Counted from the stretch's first letter, positions 6,267 through 12,727 are shown. The stretch is DNA of 13,906 nt from Methanoregulaceae archaeon UBA288 (GCA_002495225.1 DAEF01000091.1:1-13906); one strand, 5' to 3'. Notes: generated from the letters alone by a model not told the origin. Translations and numbers: made by a program.

Positions 6267-6737
6267 TCACCTGCAGCCGCGGCCGCTGTTCCAGCCGCAA
6301 CCACCGTCATCACCCGGAGGAAACTGTCTCCGGTCGCTTCCGGTCGCGGGCGACGCGGCGCGCCGGTCGGCCGCGGTCATGATGGCAGCCGCGATCAGCG
6401 ACTCCGGTAGCTCCTCGTGCTCCTCGCCGCCGACCGTCACCGTGCGACAGGCGCAGGGTGCGCCGACGAGGTCGCCGCAGGACGCACAGTCGGAGACCGC
6501 TGTCTCATCTCCGACCAGGTCCTCGATCAGCGCGCCGTCGACCAGGACCTCGTTCGAGTGCGCGATCTCCTCGGGCGGCAGCTCGACCTCGTGGAACTCG
6601 AGATCGATGCCCTGCGCCGCGAGCACGGCCCCCATCGCCTCGACCGCGGAGCGGACGTTCGCGCCCGTGCCGCCGCAGCGCTCGCAGGTCTCGCCCTCAA
6701 CCGCGAGGTGGCGCCATTCGACCACGAGCACGGTCAT
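6267..6737 (-). CDS. DUF2703 family cysteine-rich protein
   Basis: A 156-residue protein from ATG 6737, preceded by GGAGG; its ATG overlaps the TGA of the thioredoxin gene (ATGA), so the two are translationally coupled. It fits DUF2703 (PF10865): VEWRHLAVEGETCERCGGTG (C18, C21), a middle with SNEVLVDGALIEDLVG, then SDCASCGDLVGAPCACRTV (C84, C87, C95, C97). The fold is expected to be thioredoxin-like, with the N-terminal CxxC at the redox position; this is inferred from family knowledge, not shown here. Residues about 122-156 form an extra low-complexity tail ending GGCGWNSGRGCR, with two more cysteines. It sits in the ArsR-linked cluster B. Role unknown, probably thiol-metal or redox chemistry with the adjacent thioredoxin. 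Confidence 0.87.
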   Translation of the reverse strand: MTVLVVEWRHLAVEGETCERCGGTGANVRSAVEAMGAVLAAQGIDLEFHEVELPPEEIAHSNEVLVDGALIEDLVGDETAVSDCASCGDLVGAPCACRTVTVGGEEHEELPESLIAAAIMTAADRRAASPATGSDRRQFPPGDDGGCGWNSGRGCR

Positions 6738-7123
6738 GATCCTCCGGTTGCAGACTTCATCGCCATCGCCTCGTCCACAGCATCCTTTGTCGGTTGTCCT
6801 CGCCGCCGTGACGAACCCTTCTGCTCGCTCCCGACGCCGCCGAGGAATCCACAGACGACGGCGTGTCTCGGTGTCTGTATCGTCCACGCCCCCTCCGTCA
6901 GCAGTTCCCTGATCTCCCTGACCGACGGCACCCGTCCCGAGACCTTTGTCTCGCCGTCGATCGCGAGCGCCGGGGTGAAGATGATCCCCCGTTCCATGAT
7001 CGCGACGATGTCGTCGACCCTGACGATCTCCGCAGCGATCCCGGTCTCTCTGACCGCTTCCGCAACGTGCTTCCCGAGCTGGTGGCACCTGGCACACCCC
7101 GTTCCAAAGACTTCGAGTTTCAT
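6734..7123 (-). CDS. Mini-thioredoxin with a C-terminal extension
   Basis: Residues 1-78 of this 129-residue protein are a complete MTH895-type thioredoxin: GTGCARCHQLGKHV (C10, C13), ERGIIFTPALAIDGETKVSG (cis-proline P51) and a closing VREIRELLTEG helix. Start ATG 7123 has GGGAGGTG immediately upstream. About 50 residues follow the normal end (WTIQTPRHAVVCGFLGGVGS onward), with a basic stretch SSRRRGQPTKD. I see no domain in them, so the ancestral stop may have been lost or the tail is a new addition. The stop overlaps the start of DUF2703. As the redox partner of cluster B it parallels the thioredoxin at 2435-2671. Confidence 0.9.
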   Translation of the reverse strand: MKLEVFGTGCARCHQLGKHVAEAVRETGIAAEIVRVDDIVAIMERGIIFTPALAIDGETKVSGRVPSVREIRELLTEGAWTIQTPRHAVVCGFLGGVGSEQKGSSRRRGQPTKDAVDEAMAMKSATGGS

Positions 7124-7143
7124 CTGGCACCTCCCTGGTTGTT

Positions 7144-7477
7144 CTATCGTCTGTATTCCCGATACACCGCCCCGGAGCAATCCCCGGCGGCCGGCGGCGG
7201 GACGTAGTTGTAGACCTTCACGCGCTCGAGCTGCCCGGCCCGACGCGCCGCATTGCATCGGCGGAGGAGCACGGGATGGTATCGTGCTTCGTCGTATCAC
7301 CCGATGATCCGGTTGAAGAGGTAGCCCACCGCGGCAGATGTTCGACACGGATGCTTCCGAGGACTCGGACGAGAGGGCGGGGAGACGCTGCGCGAACCAG
7401 TTCATTGCCGCCTTCAACGGTTCGAGCTCATCGGCCACACCTCCCGGTTCGGGACCGATCCGTTCAGTCGCGTACAT
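7144..7477 (-). pseudogene. Unrecognised cluster B gene, frameshifted and with an internal stop
   Basis: ATG 7477 has a strong GGAGGTGA site and overlaps the end of the preceding small membrane ORF, so a real gene began here. The first frame reads MYATERIGPEPGG, then ELEPLKAAMNWFAQRLPAL, and loses coding character near 7370. A second frame then reads CRTSAAVGYLFNRIIG, TGA (7297-7299), YDEARYHPVLLRRCNAARR, VKVYNYVPPP and AVYREYRR, with TAG at 7144-7146. Joined, this would be a protein of about 110 residues. The codon pattern and clean end, 20 bases before the thioredoxin ATG, support a once-functional gene. I do not recognise the family. One frameshift and one nonsense codon are visible. Confidence 0.6.
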
Positions 7478-7651
7478 GCCCCTCACCTCCCGGGATCGCC
7501 ATGCACGGGCATCCGCCGCGCATGCTGCTCATCGTTCTCCCGCGCAGGATGAACGCCATCACGATGCCCGCCCCGGTCATGAACAGGAGCAGGAGGCCGA
7601 TACCGGGCAGGGGGTAGCGCCGATGCTCAGACTGAAGAATGTATCGTGCAT
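7464..7651 (-). pseudogene. Small membrane protein, first gene of cluster B, apparent frameshift
   Basis: ATG 7651 has AGGTGG five bases upstream and lies about 40 bases from the predicted transcription start. It begins MHDTFFSLSIGATP. In the GGGGG run at 7610-7614 the frame appears to lose one base. The following frame then reads LPGIGLLLLFMTGAGIVMAF, ILRGRTMSSM, GGCPCMAIPGG, with a stop at 7464. Restored, the product would be about 60 residues with one membrane helix and a CPC motif. An unbroken reading exists from ATG 7700, but that codon lies in the operator, probably upstream of the transcription start. The break could be real, programmed, or a homopolymer sequencing error. No family recognised. 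Confidence 0.5.
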
Positions 7652-7681
7652 CTGGACCACCTCGTGCAACGGTCGAGTTAA

Positions 7682-7699
7682 ATTCAACAATAGTTGAAT
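7682..7699. promoter_or_regulatory. Inverted-repeat operator between cluster B and arsR
   Basis: ATTCAACAATAGTTGAAT is a perfect 7-4-7 inverted repeat (ATTCAAC / GTTGAAT), the form bound by dimeric ArsR/SmtB repressors. It covers the predicted transcription start of cluster B, about 25 bases from the shared TATA box, so repressor binding would block that promoter. Confidence 0.75.
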
Positions 7700-7710
7700 G
7701 CATCGCTCGC

Positions 7711-7720
7711 AATTTATATC
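7711..7720. promoter_or_regulatory. Shared bidirectional TATA box
   Basis: AATTTATATC reads as TTTATA rightward (toward arsR) and TATAAATT leftward (toward cluster B). A TATA box here would place arsR transcription near 7741, ten bases before its ATG, and cluster B transcription near 7690, inside the operator. Confidence 0.6.
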
Positions 7721-7725
7721 TTGTG

Positions 7726-7744
7726 ATTCCACATATTGTTGAAT
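7726..7744. promoter_or_regulatory. Second, imperfect operator at the arsR start
   Basis: ATTCCAC and GTTGAAT, separated by ATATT, repeat the arms of the upstream operator with one mismatch and a spacer one base longer. It lies just downstream of the TATA box on the arsR side, which suggests autoregulation. Confidence 0.55.
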
Positions 7745-7750
7745 TTACCA

Positions 7751-8098
7751 ATGCCGATTCCACAGGAAATTGCCGATTCCCTCACGGCTGTTGGCGGGGT
7801 TCCGGGCCTCGACGCCCGGCTGCCGGACGGAGAGAGCCTGGTTGCGGCCAGCCTCGTCCACCACGCGCTCTCCGAGCCGCTCCGCCTCAAGATCGCCCAC
7901 GCGCTCGCCGTCCAGCCGCTCTGCGTCTGCGTGATCAAGGAGATCGTCGGGATCGCGGACTCGAAGCTCTCGTATCACCTGAACCAGCTCAAGAAGGCCG
8001 GGCTGATCGAGGGCGATCAGCAGGGGAGCTGGATCATCTACCATCTCACGCCGCTCGGCGAGCGGTGCATGGCGATGGGATATCCGCCTTTTGAGTAG
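7751..8098 (+). CDS. arsR: ArsR/SmtB family metal(loid)-responsive repressor
   Basis: A 115-residue winged-helix repressor from ATG 7751. No ribosome site precedes it and the TATA box is about 35 bases upstream, so translation is nearly leaderless. The DNA-binding core runs from about LSEPLRLKIAHALAV (40-54) through LCVCVIKEIVGIADSKLSYH to LNQLKKAGLIEGDQQGSWII and the beta-hairpin YHLTPLGERC. C58-V-C60 at the start of the recognition region is the alpha3-type C-x-C motif that binds As(III), Sb(III) or Cd/Pb in this family. It is divergent from cluster B, with two matching operator sites in the shared promoter. The expected logic is repression until a thiophilic ion releases the protein. The symbol is given as family name only; the inducer is not known. 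Confidence 0.92.
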   Translation: MPIPQEIADSLTAVGGVPGLDARLPDGESLVAASLVHHALSEPLRLKIAHALAVQPLCVCVIKEIVGIADSKLSYHLNQLKKAGLIEGDQQGSWIIYHLTPLGERCMAMGYPPFE

Positions 8099-8280
8099 GT
8101 GGGGACCATCACGCGACGAGCGGTCCGGCGCCTTTGCCGACGAGACGCTCGGGGGATCCCTCACTGAACCCCGGTCGCTCCCCCAGCTGCCATGCTCGCC
8201 TCAGCTGATCTCGGCGCCCTCCTGAAAGGCCCGAGCCGCGGCACCGGCAGGGTTATGCCGTTACGGACGCATCCGCTCTC

Positions 8281-8775
8281 ATGGCAACCATCCTCGTCGC
8301 GTACGCCTCTAAGGGAGGCGCGACGGCCGAGATCGCGGAATGGATCGGCGAGGGCCTCCGGCGCGCCGGGGCGGCAACAGAGGTCCGGCGGGCCGACGAC
8401 GTCGCGTCCCTCGAGGGCTTCGACGCGGTCGTGGTCGGTGGCCCGCTCTACATGGGAAAGGTGCTCAGGCCCGTTCCGGCCTTTTTCTCGCGACACAGGG
8501 CCGAGCTCGCGTCCAGGCCGGTCGCCCTCTTCGTCTCCGGCGGCTCGCTCGGGAAGAACGACCCCGAGGCGGAGCAGAAGGCGCGGGCCGCCGCCGAGGC
8601 TGTCTCCGGCGACGTTCCCATCGCGGCCCTAGGCCTCTTCGGCGGCCGGGTCTCGTCCCGGAACGTCCCCCTTATCGGACGGTTCCTCAGGAACGCCATG
8701 CCGGAGGAGGATACGAGGAACCGGACCGCGATCGAGGGCTGGGCCGACGCGCTCCCCACCCGTCTCGGCCTCTGA
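8281..8775 (+). CDS. Flavodoxin-domain protein
   Basis: A 164-residue soluble protein starting at ATG 8281. The N-terminus ILVAYASKGGATAEIAEWIG (residues 4-23) is the flavodoxin FMN-phosphate loop. DAVVVGGPLYMGK (about 48-60) and ALFVSGGSLGKNDPEAE (about 82-98) are the two flavin-flanking loops. It resembles the menaquinone-dependent protoporphyrinogen oxidase (HemG)-like flavodoxin group (Flavodoxin_5), which serves as an electron carrier or flavin reductase; the exact reaction is not clear. No ribosome site is visible. GGTTATGCC at 8251-8259 lies about 25 bases upstream and could be a weak TATA box for a leaderless message. It is downstream of arsR with a 182-base gap and has its stop directly against the converging PrsW gene (TGATCA). 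Confidence 0.87.
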   Translation: MATILVAYASKGGATAEIAEWIGEGLRRAGAATEVRRADDVASLEGFDAVVVGGPLYMGKVLRPVPAFFSRHRAELASRPVALFVSGGSLGKNDPEAEQKARAAAEAVSGDVPIAALGLFGGRVSSRNVPLIGRFLRNAMPEEDTRNRTAIEGWADALPTRLGL

Positions 8776-9435
8776 TCACTCCCCCGCCTCGGCCGGCTTC
8801 GGGAAGAGGACGTCCCAGTTGTACGCGACGAGAAGAAGCACGAAGAGGAGCAGGGGCAGGTCGATCGCCAGGAGTCGCCCGACCCCCGTGTGCCCGACGA
8901 GCAGGTTGTAGAGGGCGTGGATCATGACCGCGACCGTGTACAGCCCGAAGAGGATCGACGGCAGGGACCGTCGGGAGAAGCCGTAGGTCAGGAAGATCCC
9001 GAAGCCGATGATCGCGGTCATGCACCCGTGCATCACGGAGGTGGTGACCCCGCGCATCACGGCATACGCGATGGCCCCCGCCCCCTCCAGGGCGAAGTGG
9101 GTCACGAAGACGTAGTTCTCCAGGATCGCGAAGCCGAAGCCCGAGGCCATGGCGAGCACCAGCAGCTCCTTCGAGTACCGCCGTCCGAAGACGAGTAAAA
9201 GGACGAAGAGCGGCAGGGCCTTCATGAACTCCTCCACCACGGGGGCCATGGTCACCTCGGGCAACAACGTGCTGGCGGCGAGGGCGAGGTAGAGGTGGTA
9301 GTTGACATAGTAGGAGATCACCCCCGCCGTCAAACCCCAGACCAGGAACGCGAGGACCCGGCGCTGCCCTCCCTCGAGAAAGACCAGGAGGAAGAAGAGC
9401 GGCAGGGAGGCCGCGAGGTAGAACTCGAGGATCAC
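8776..9435 (-). CDS. PrsW-family intramembrane metalloprotease
   Basis: A 219-residue membrane protein. The GTG start at 9435 overlaps the TGA of the upstream gene (GTGA), with GGGAGG about 9 bases before it. It contains the PrsW/CAAX-protease-like catalytic set: TMAPVVEEFMKALP (E68, E69, K72), GFGFAILENYVF (E106, N107), VMHGCMTAIIGFGI (H136) and VMIHALYNLLVG (H173, N177), spread over about seven or eight membrane helices. PrsW-type enzymes cleave membrane-anchored substrates such as anti-sigma factors in bacteria; in archaea the targets are not known to me. Length is normal for a minimal family member. The four-base overlap suggests it works with the upstream membrane protein. All motif residues appear intact, so activity is likely. 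Confidence 0.9.
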   Translation of the reverse strand: MILEFYLAASLPLFFLLVFLEGGQRRVLAFLVWGLTAGVISYYVNYHLYLALAASTLLPEVTMAPVVEEFMKALPLFVLLLVFGRRYSKELLVLAMASGFGFAILENYVFVTHFALEGAGAIAYAVMRGVTTSVMHGCMTAIIGFGIFLTYGFSRRSLPSILFGLYTVAVMIHALYNLLVGHTGVGRLLAIDLPLLLFVLLLVAYNWDVLFPKPAEAGE

Positions 9436-10166
9436 GCGGGCTCGCCTCCCGCGTGCCGGAGGTACGCGATCGCGAAGAGCGAGAAGGAGATGGCGGCCAG
9501 CGCGCCGGCCGCGTTCGTGACCCACGGCGGATCGGGGAGGGTAGAGTCGAGGGAGTTGAGGATGTGCGTGAGCGAGAAGACGACGGTGGCCGCGAAGAGG
9601 ACCGGGTGGCGGTGGGCCGAGCGGAGCAGGGCCGACGAGAGGAGCGCGGCCGAGAGCGTGAAGACGACGAGGGTGGTCAGGGTCTTCGCGTTCGCGCCGA
9701 GCACGGCCACCAGTCCGAGCCCGGCCCCGAGCAGGGGGAGGGCGATCGGCACCGCGGCCAGCACGGAGAGGCGGTTGCGTGCGAGCCCCTCCTGGAGCCC
9801 GGCGATCAGGAAGAGAAAGACCCCGGCGAACCCGAGGTCCGCGACGGTCGGGTAGTTCAGGCCCTCCCCGATCAAAATGAAGTAGGCGTACCAGAACGCG
9901 TTCGCGAGCGTCCAGGTGCCGGCCGCGAAGGCCCCGTGCACGAGCAGCATGTCGGGCCCGCGGCGGTAGTAGGACCAGGCGGCGGTCGCCGCGGCGGCTC
10001 CACTCGCCACGAGCTGCGTGGCGTTCCCGATGTCGGTGTACGCGGCGGGCATGGTCCCGCGCACCAGCACGACCGCTCCGAGCAGGCCGAGGGAGACCAC
10101 GAAGAGCGCGAGGACCGCCCCCCGGAGGAGGGTGTCCGCGAACCGCGGGGAACCGGCAACGTTCAC
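9432..10166 (-). CDS. Polytopic membrane protein of unknown function, coupled to PrsW
   Basis: About 244 residues from GTG 10166, which has GGGAGG upstream at somewhat long spacing; an in-frame ATG at 10199 would add 11 residues. About seven hydrophobic segments are visible, including LLRGAVLALFVVSLGLLGAV, VADLGFAGVFLFLIAGL, AVPIALPLLGAGLGLVAVLG, TLTTLVVFTLSAALLSSALL and GALAAISFSLFAIAYLRH. The aromatic stretch NAFWYAYFILIGEGLNYPTV and the motif SLTHILNSLDSTLPDPPW might face the membrane surface. I do not recognise a named family. Its stop overlaps the PrsW start, so it is probably a partner, sensor or substrate of that protease. Confidence 0.75.
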   Translation of the reverse strand: MNVAGSPRFADTLLRGAVLALFVVSLGLLGAVVLVRGTMPAAYTDIGNATQLVASGAAAATAAWSYYRRGPDMLLVHGAFAAGTWTLANAFWYAYFILIGEGLNYPTVADLGFAGVFLFLIAGLQEGLARNRLSVLAAVPIALPLLGAGLGLVAVLGANAKTLTTLVVFTLSAALLSSALLRSAHRHPVLFAATVVFSLTHILNSLDSTLPDPPWVTNAAGALAAISFSLFAIAYLRHAGGEPA

Positions 10167-10242
10167 ACCTGATGGTGGGCCCTCCCAGGCAAAAACCATC
10201 GCCCGGACCGGCACCAATAACCGCCGCCCGGGAGAGATCGTT

Positions 10243-11514
10243 GTGAGCAGGGACCTCGACACCATGGGACCGGAGCAGATCTCGCGGATCAGGGCCCTCG
10301 TCGCCGAACGGGTGCCGTTCCTCGGCCCGGGGCTGATCCTGGGCATCTCTTCGGCCGGCTGGGTCGGCCTCCTGGTCTTCCTCTCGCTCGGCGCGAACTT
10401 CGGGTACGCGCTCCTCTGGGCCGTCGCGGGGGTGATCGTGTACAAGTACGCGTTCACCATCGGGTGCGCGCGGTACACGGTCGCGACCGGCGAGAACATC
10501 TACGCCGGGCTGCAGCGGATCCCCGGGCTCCGGAACTGGCAGGTCCTCTTCATCGGCGCGATCTACGTGGTCGAGATCGTCTACCACGCGGGCGGCGCCG
10601 TGGTGGCGGCCAGTCTCCTCGCCTCGCTCCTCCCGGCGGCCGTTCCCGTCCAGTACGCGATGATCGCGCTCTTCGCCCTGATCACCCTGGTCCTCTTCAA
10701 AAATTCCTACCCGCTCTTCAAGAAAGTGATGGTGGTCGCGGGCGCGATCATCGTGGGCGGCATGTGCCTGAACTTCCTCTCGCTCTACCTCTCGCCGATC
10801 GAGGTCGTCCAGGGGCTCGTCGCGCCCGATCTCGGGAACGAGGACCACCTCTACTATGCCGGCCTTGTCATGTGCTCGCTCGGCACGGGCCTCTCCCTCC
10901 TCTGCTACACCATGTGGCTCCAGCAGCAGCTCGGAAAACGGCATGGCGAGGCCTTCTACTGGGCGCACATGCGGTCCGTCCGGTTTGACCTGGCGCTCGG
11001 GTTCGTTCTACTTGCGGCCCTCTCGTTCTTCTACCTGACCCTCGGGTTCGTGGCGATGAACGAGCACGGCCTGCCCGCGTTCGAGCAGGACCTGATGATC
11101 CGCGTGATCGGCCACTCGCTCGGCGCGGTGCCGTACGGCATGACCGTCTTCGTGATCACGTCGCTGTTGACCCTCTTCGTCTACCTGATCGGGGCCATGG
11201 ACGGGCGGGCCCGGGCCATCGCGTCGATCCTGCGGCAGACCGTGCAAACGCGCTTCTCGGAGGACGGGCTGTACCGGGGCGTCGTGCTCGCGTTCGCGGC
11301 GATCTTCATCGTCTTCAGCTACGTCGGCTCGAAGTACACGATCAAGGATGTTTTGACCCTCTCGGTCTTCATGTTCGGCCTGGTCGGGTTCATGCTCCTC
11401 TGGCTCGACCGGCACCTGCCCGCGTACGCCCGCGGCTCCGCCGTCTGGTACGCGGTGATGCTGGTCGGCTCCGTCCTCTTCCCCATCGGCGCCGTCGCCT
11501 ACTGGGGGATGTAA
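10243..11514 (+). CDS. Nramp-like transporter lacking the canonical metal-binding motifs
   Basis: A 423-residue membrane protein from GTG 10243 (GGAG 8 bases upstream); ATG 10264 is an alternative. Eleven or so membrane helices follow an Nramp-like plan: VPFLGPGLILGISSAGWVG (about 24-42), then ANFGYALLWAV, ARYTVATGENIYAGL and NWQVLFIGAIYVVEIVYHAG. In Nramp proteins TM1 carries DPGN and TM6 carries MPH-N, which bind the metal and couple protons. Here TM1 reads SSAGW and TM6 reads GTGLSLLCYTMWLQQQLGKR (about 214-233), so the metal ligands are missing. It may therefore move Mg2+, Al3+ or an organic solute, or act as a sensor. The divergent gene on the other side is the PrsW partner. The fold-level assignment is an inference from sequence pattern. 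Confidence 0.7.
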   Translation: MSRDLDTMGPEQISRIRALVAERVPFLGPGLILGISSAGWVGLLVFLSLGANFGYALLWAVAGVIVYKYAFTIGCARYTVATGENIYAGLQRIPGLRNWQVLFIGAIYVVEIVYHAGGAVVAASLLASLLPAAVPVQYAMIALFALITLVLFKNSYPLFKKVMVVAGAIIVGGMCLNFLSLYLSPIEVVQGLVAPDLGNEDHLYYAGLVMCSLGTGLSLLCYTMWLQQQLGKRHGEAFYWAHMRSVRFDLALGFVLLAALSFFYLTLGFVAMNEHGLPAFEQDLMIRVIGHSLGAVPYGMTVFVITSLLTLFVYLIGAMDGRARAIASILRQTVQTRFSEDGLYRGVVLAFAAIFIVFSYVGSKYTIKDVLTLSVFMFGLVGFMLLWLDRHLPAYARGSAVWYAVMLVGSVLFPIGAVAYWGM

Positions 11515-11523
11515 AACAGGGGA

Positions 11524-11682
11524 TCAGGGCGGGTAGATGCCCGTCGGCCCGACGATGCCCGGCGGGTAGATGCCGCCCTGCAAAAAGCCGATCTCGAACC
11601 CGAGCAGCGATGCGAGGGTCAGGCCGGCCACGACCGCCAGGATCCCGGCGATGGCGATGATGAGGGTGTCGCGCCGCTCCAT
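11524..11682 (-). CDS. Small single-pass membrane protein (52 residues)
   Basis: ATG 11682 opens MERRDTLIIAIAG, a hydrophobic helix (about residues 7-30, with ILAVVAGLTLASLLGF), and a proline-glycine tail (GGIYPPGIVGPTGIYPP, about 36-52) in which GIYPP occurs twice. CTATAAGT lies about 30 bases upstream of the ATG, so the message may be leaderless; the AGGTG before the start is too close for normal spacing. Topology suggests a short basic cytoplasmic N-terminus and an outside tail. It lies 25 bases after the propeller gene on the same strand and converges on the Nramp-like gene with 9 bases between stops. No family recognised. Confidence 0.65.
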   Translation of the reverse strand: MERRDTLIIAIAGILAVVAGLTLASLLGFEIGFLQGGIYPPGIVGPTGIYPP

Positions 11683-11699
11683 GCACCTCTGTGCGGTCG

Positions 11700-11712
11700 G
11701 TGAAAACTTATA
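11700..11712 (-). promoter_or_regulatory. TATA box overlapping the propeller stop codon
   Basis: The reverse strand reads AACCTATAAGTTT: the TAA stop of the propeller gene is part of a TATA-like CTATAAGT about 30 bases upstream of the small membrane protein ATG. That is the normal archaeal distance for a transcript starting at or near the start codon. Confidence 0.5.
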
Positions 11713-12727
11713 GGTTGCGACCGCCGGGCACTTCTGCGCGGTAGACGGTGTTCCGGCCGTCCCGGTAGTCCAGCCAGACGACCGCTCTGTCCGAGACCGA
11801 CGGCCACCCCTGGTCGTCGGGGTGGGTGCAGACGGGGTGCTCGGTCCCCGTGGCGAGGTCGTACGCGTAGATGTCCCAGTTCCGGTTGCGTTCGTCGACC
11901 CAGACCACCAGGTCGCCCCGGATCTTCGGGAGCCACTCGCGCCCGCTCCCGCTGGAGATCACCCGTTCCTCGCCCGTCGCGAGGTCGTGGAGGTAGATGT
12001 CGAACCCGATCCGCGACCGGTAGTCCTGCCAGACGATCCGGTTGTCCGAGACGGAGGGGCACCACTGCCCCCGAGGGTCGTCGCAGATCACCCGCTCCTC
12101 TCCGGTCGAGAGGAGGTGGGCGTAGATGTCCCCGGCCGTCTCGTATCCCCGGCGGTAGTCCTCCCAGACGACCACGTCGCCGTCGACGTCGGGGTTGTAC
12201 TGGGTCTGGGACTGGACGCAGATCGCCCGCTCGGTCCGGTTCGCCAGGTCGAACGCGTAGATGTCGGGATCGCCGTGCCGCTCGTCCGTCCAGACCACGA
12301 TCTCGCCCGAGATGACGGGGTGGGACTGCTTGGCAGGGTGCGTGCAGACCGGCATCTCCTCGCCGGTCGTGAGGTTGACGAGGTAGATGTCCCAGTTCCC
12401 GTTCCGCCTGTCCTGCCAGACGACGCGGTCGCCCGAGAGCGAGGGCGAGAACTGGAGGGACGCCGTCGCCGATACCGCCGAGGGCTCGCCGCCACCCGCC
12501 CCCAGCACCGCGATCGACGAGCGCCCGCCGAGAGCGTGCTCCTCCCAGGCGACGCGCCCGCCGCCGACGACCGGGTAGAGCGGGTTCGATCCGTCGGGCG
12601 AGATCCGGACGCCGTCGTGTGCGGATGTCGCGGCGGCACCGTCCCCGCCGCCCGACGCCAGGGCGAGGGCGGCAACGATCAGCACCACCGCGAGCGTCGC
12701 GCCGATGAGCAGGTGCCGGCGGTCCAT
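11708..12727 (-). CDS. Membrane-anchored seven-repeat beta-propeller protein (TolB-like)
   Basis: A 339-residue protein from ATG 12727 (GTG 12733 also possible). A short basic start MDRRHLL leads into one hydrophobic segment (about 5-26), an uncleaved anchor or signal peptide; the rest is outside the cell. Seven repeats of the pattern G-D-x-V-V-W-x-D-x-R-x-G-x-x-D-I-Y follow. Examples are GDRVVWQDRRNGNWDIYLVN, GEIVVWTDERHGDPDIYAFD, GDVVVWEDYRRG, RIVWQDYRSRIGFDIYLHD, GDLVVWVDERNRNWDIYAYD and AVVWLDYRDGRN. A degenerate first blade is GGGRVAWEEHALGG. Each carries TGEE or TGTE between strands. This is the TolB/WD40-like (PD40) type found in archaeal surface proteins, used for binding rather than catalysis. 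Ligand unknown. Confidence 0.88.
   Translation of the reverse strand: MDRRHLLIGATLAVVLIVAALALASGGGDGAAATSAHDGVRISPDGSNPLYPVVGGGRVAWEEHALGGRSSIAVLGAGGGEPSAVSATASLQFSPSLSGDRVVWQDRRNGNWDIYLVNLTTGEEMPVCTHPAKQSHPVISGEIVVWTDERHGDPDIYAFDLANRTERAICVQSQTQYNPDVDGDVVVWEDYRRGYETAGDIYAHLLSTGEERVICDDPRGQWCPSVSDNRIVWQDYRSRIGFDIYLHDLATGEERVISSGSGREWLPKIRGDLVVWVDERNRNWDIYAYDLATGTEHPVCTHPDDQGWPSVSDRAVVWLDYRDGRNTVYRAEVPGGRNL

Noticed and set aside
7338..7697. Plus-strand open frame of 119 codons ending in the operator
   Set aside because: It is antisense to the small membrane protein and the broken gene of cluster B, and low-complexity, with no ribosome site.
8776..10968. Reverse-strand frame of 730 codons extending upstream of PrsW
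   Set aside because: Only the last 219 codons are real. The upstream part is an out-of-frame reading of the partner membrane protein and the antisense of the Nramp-like gene.
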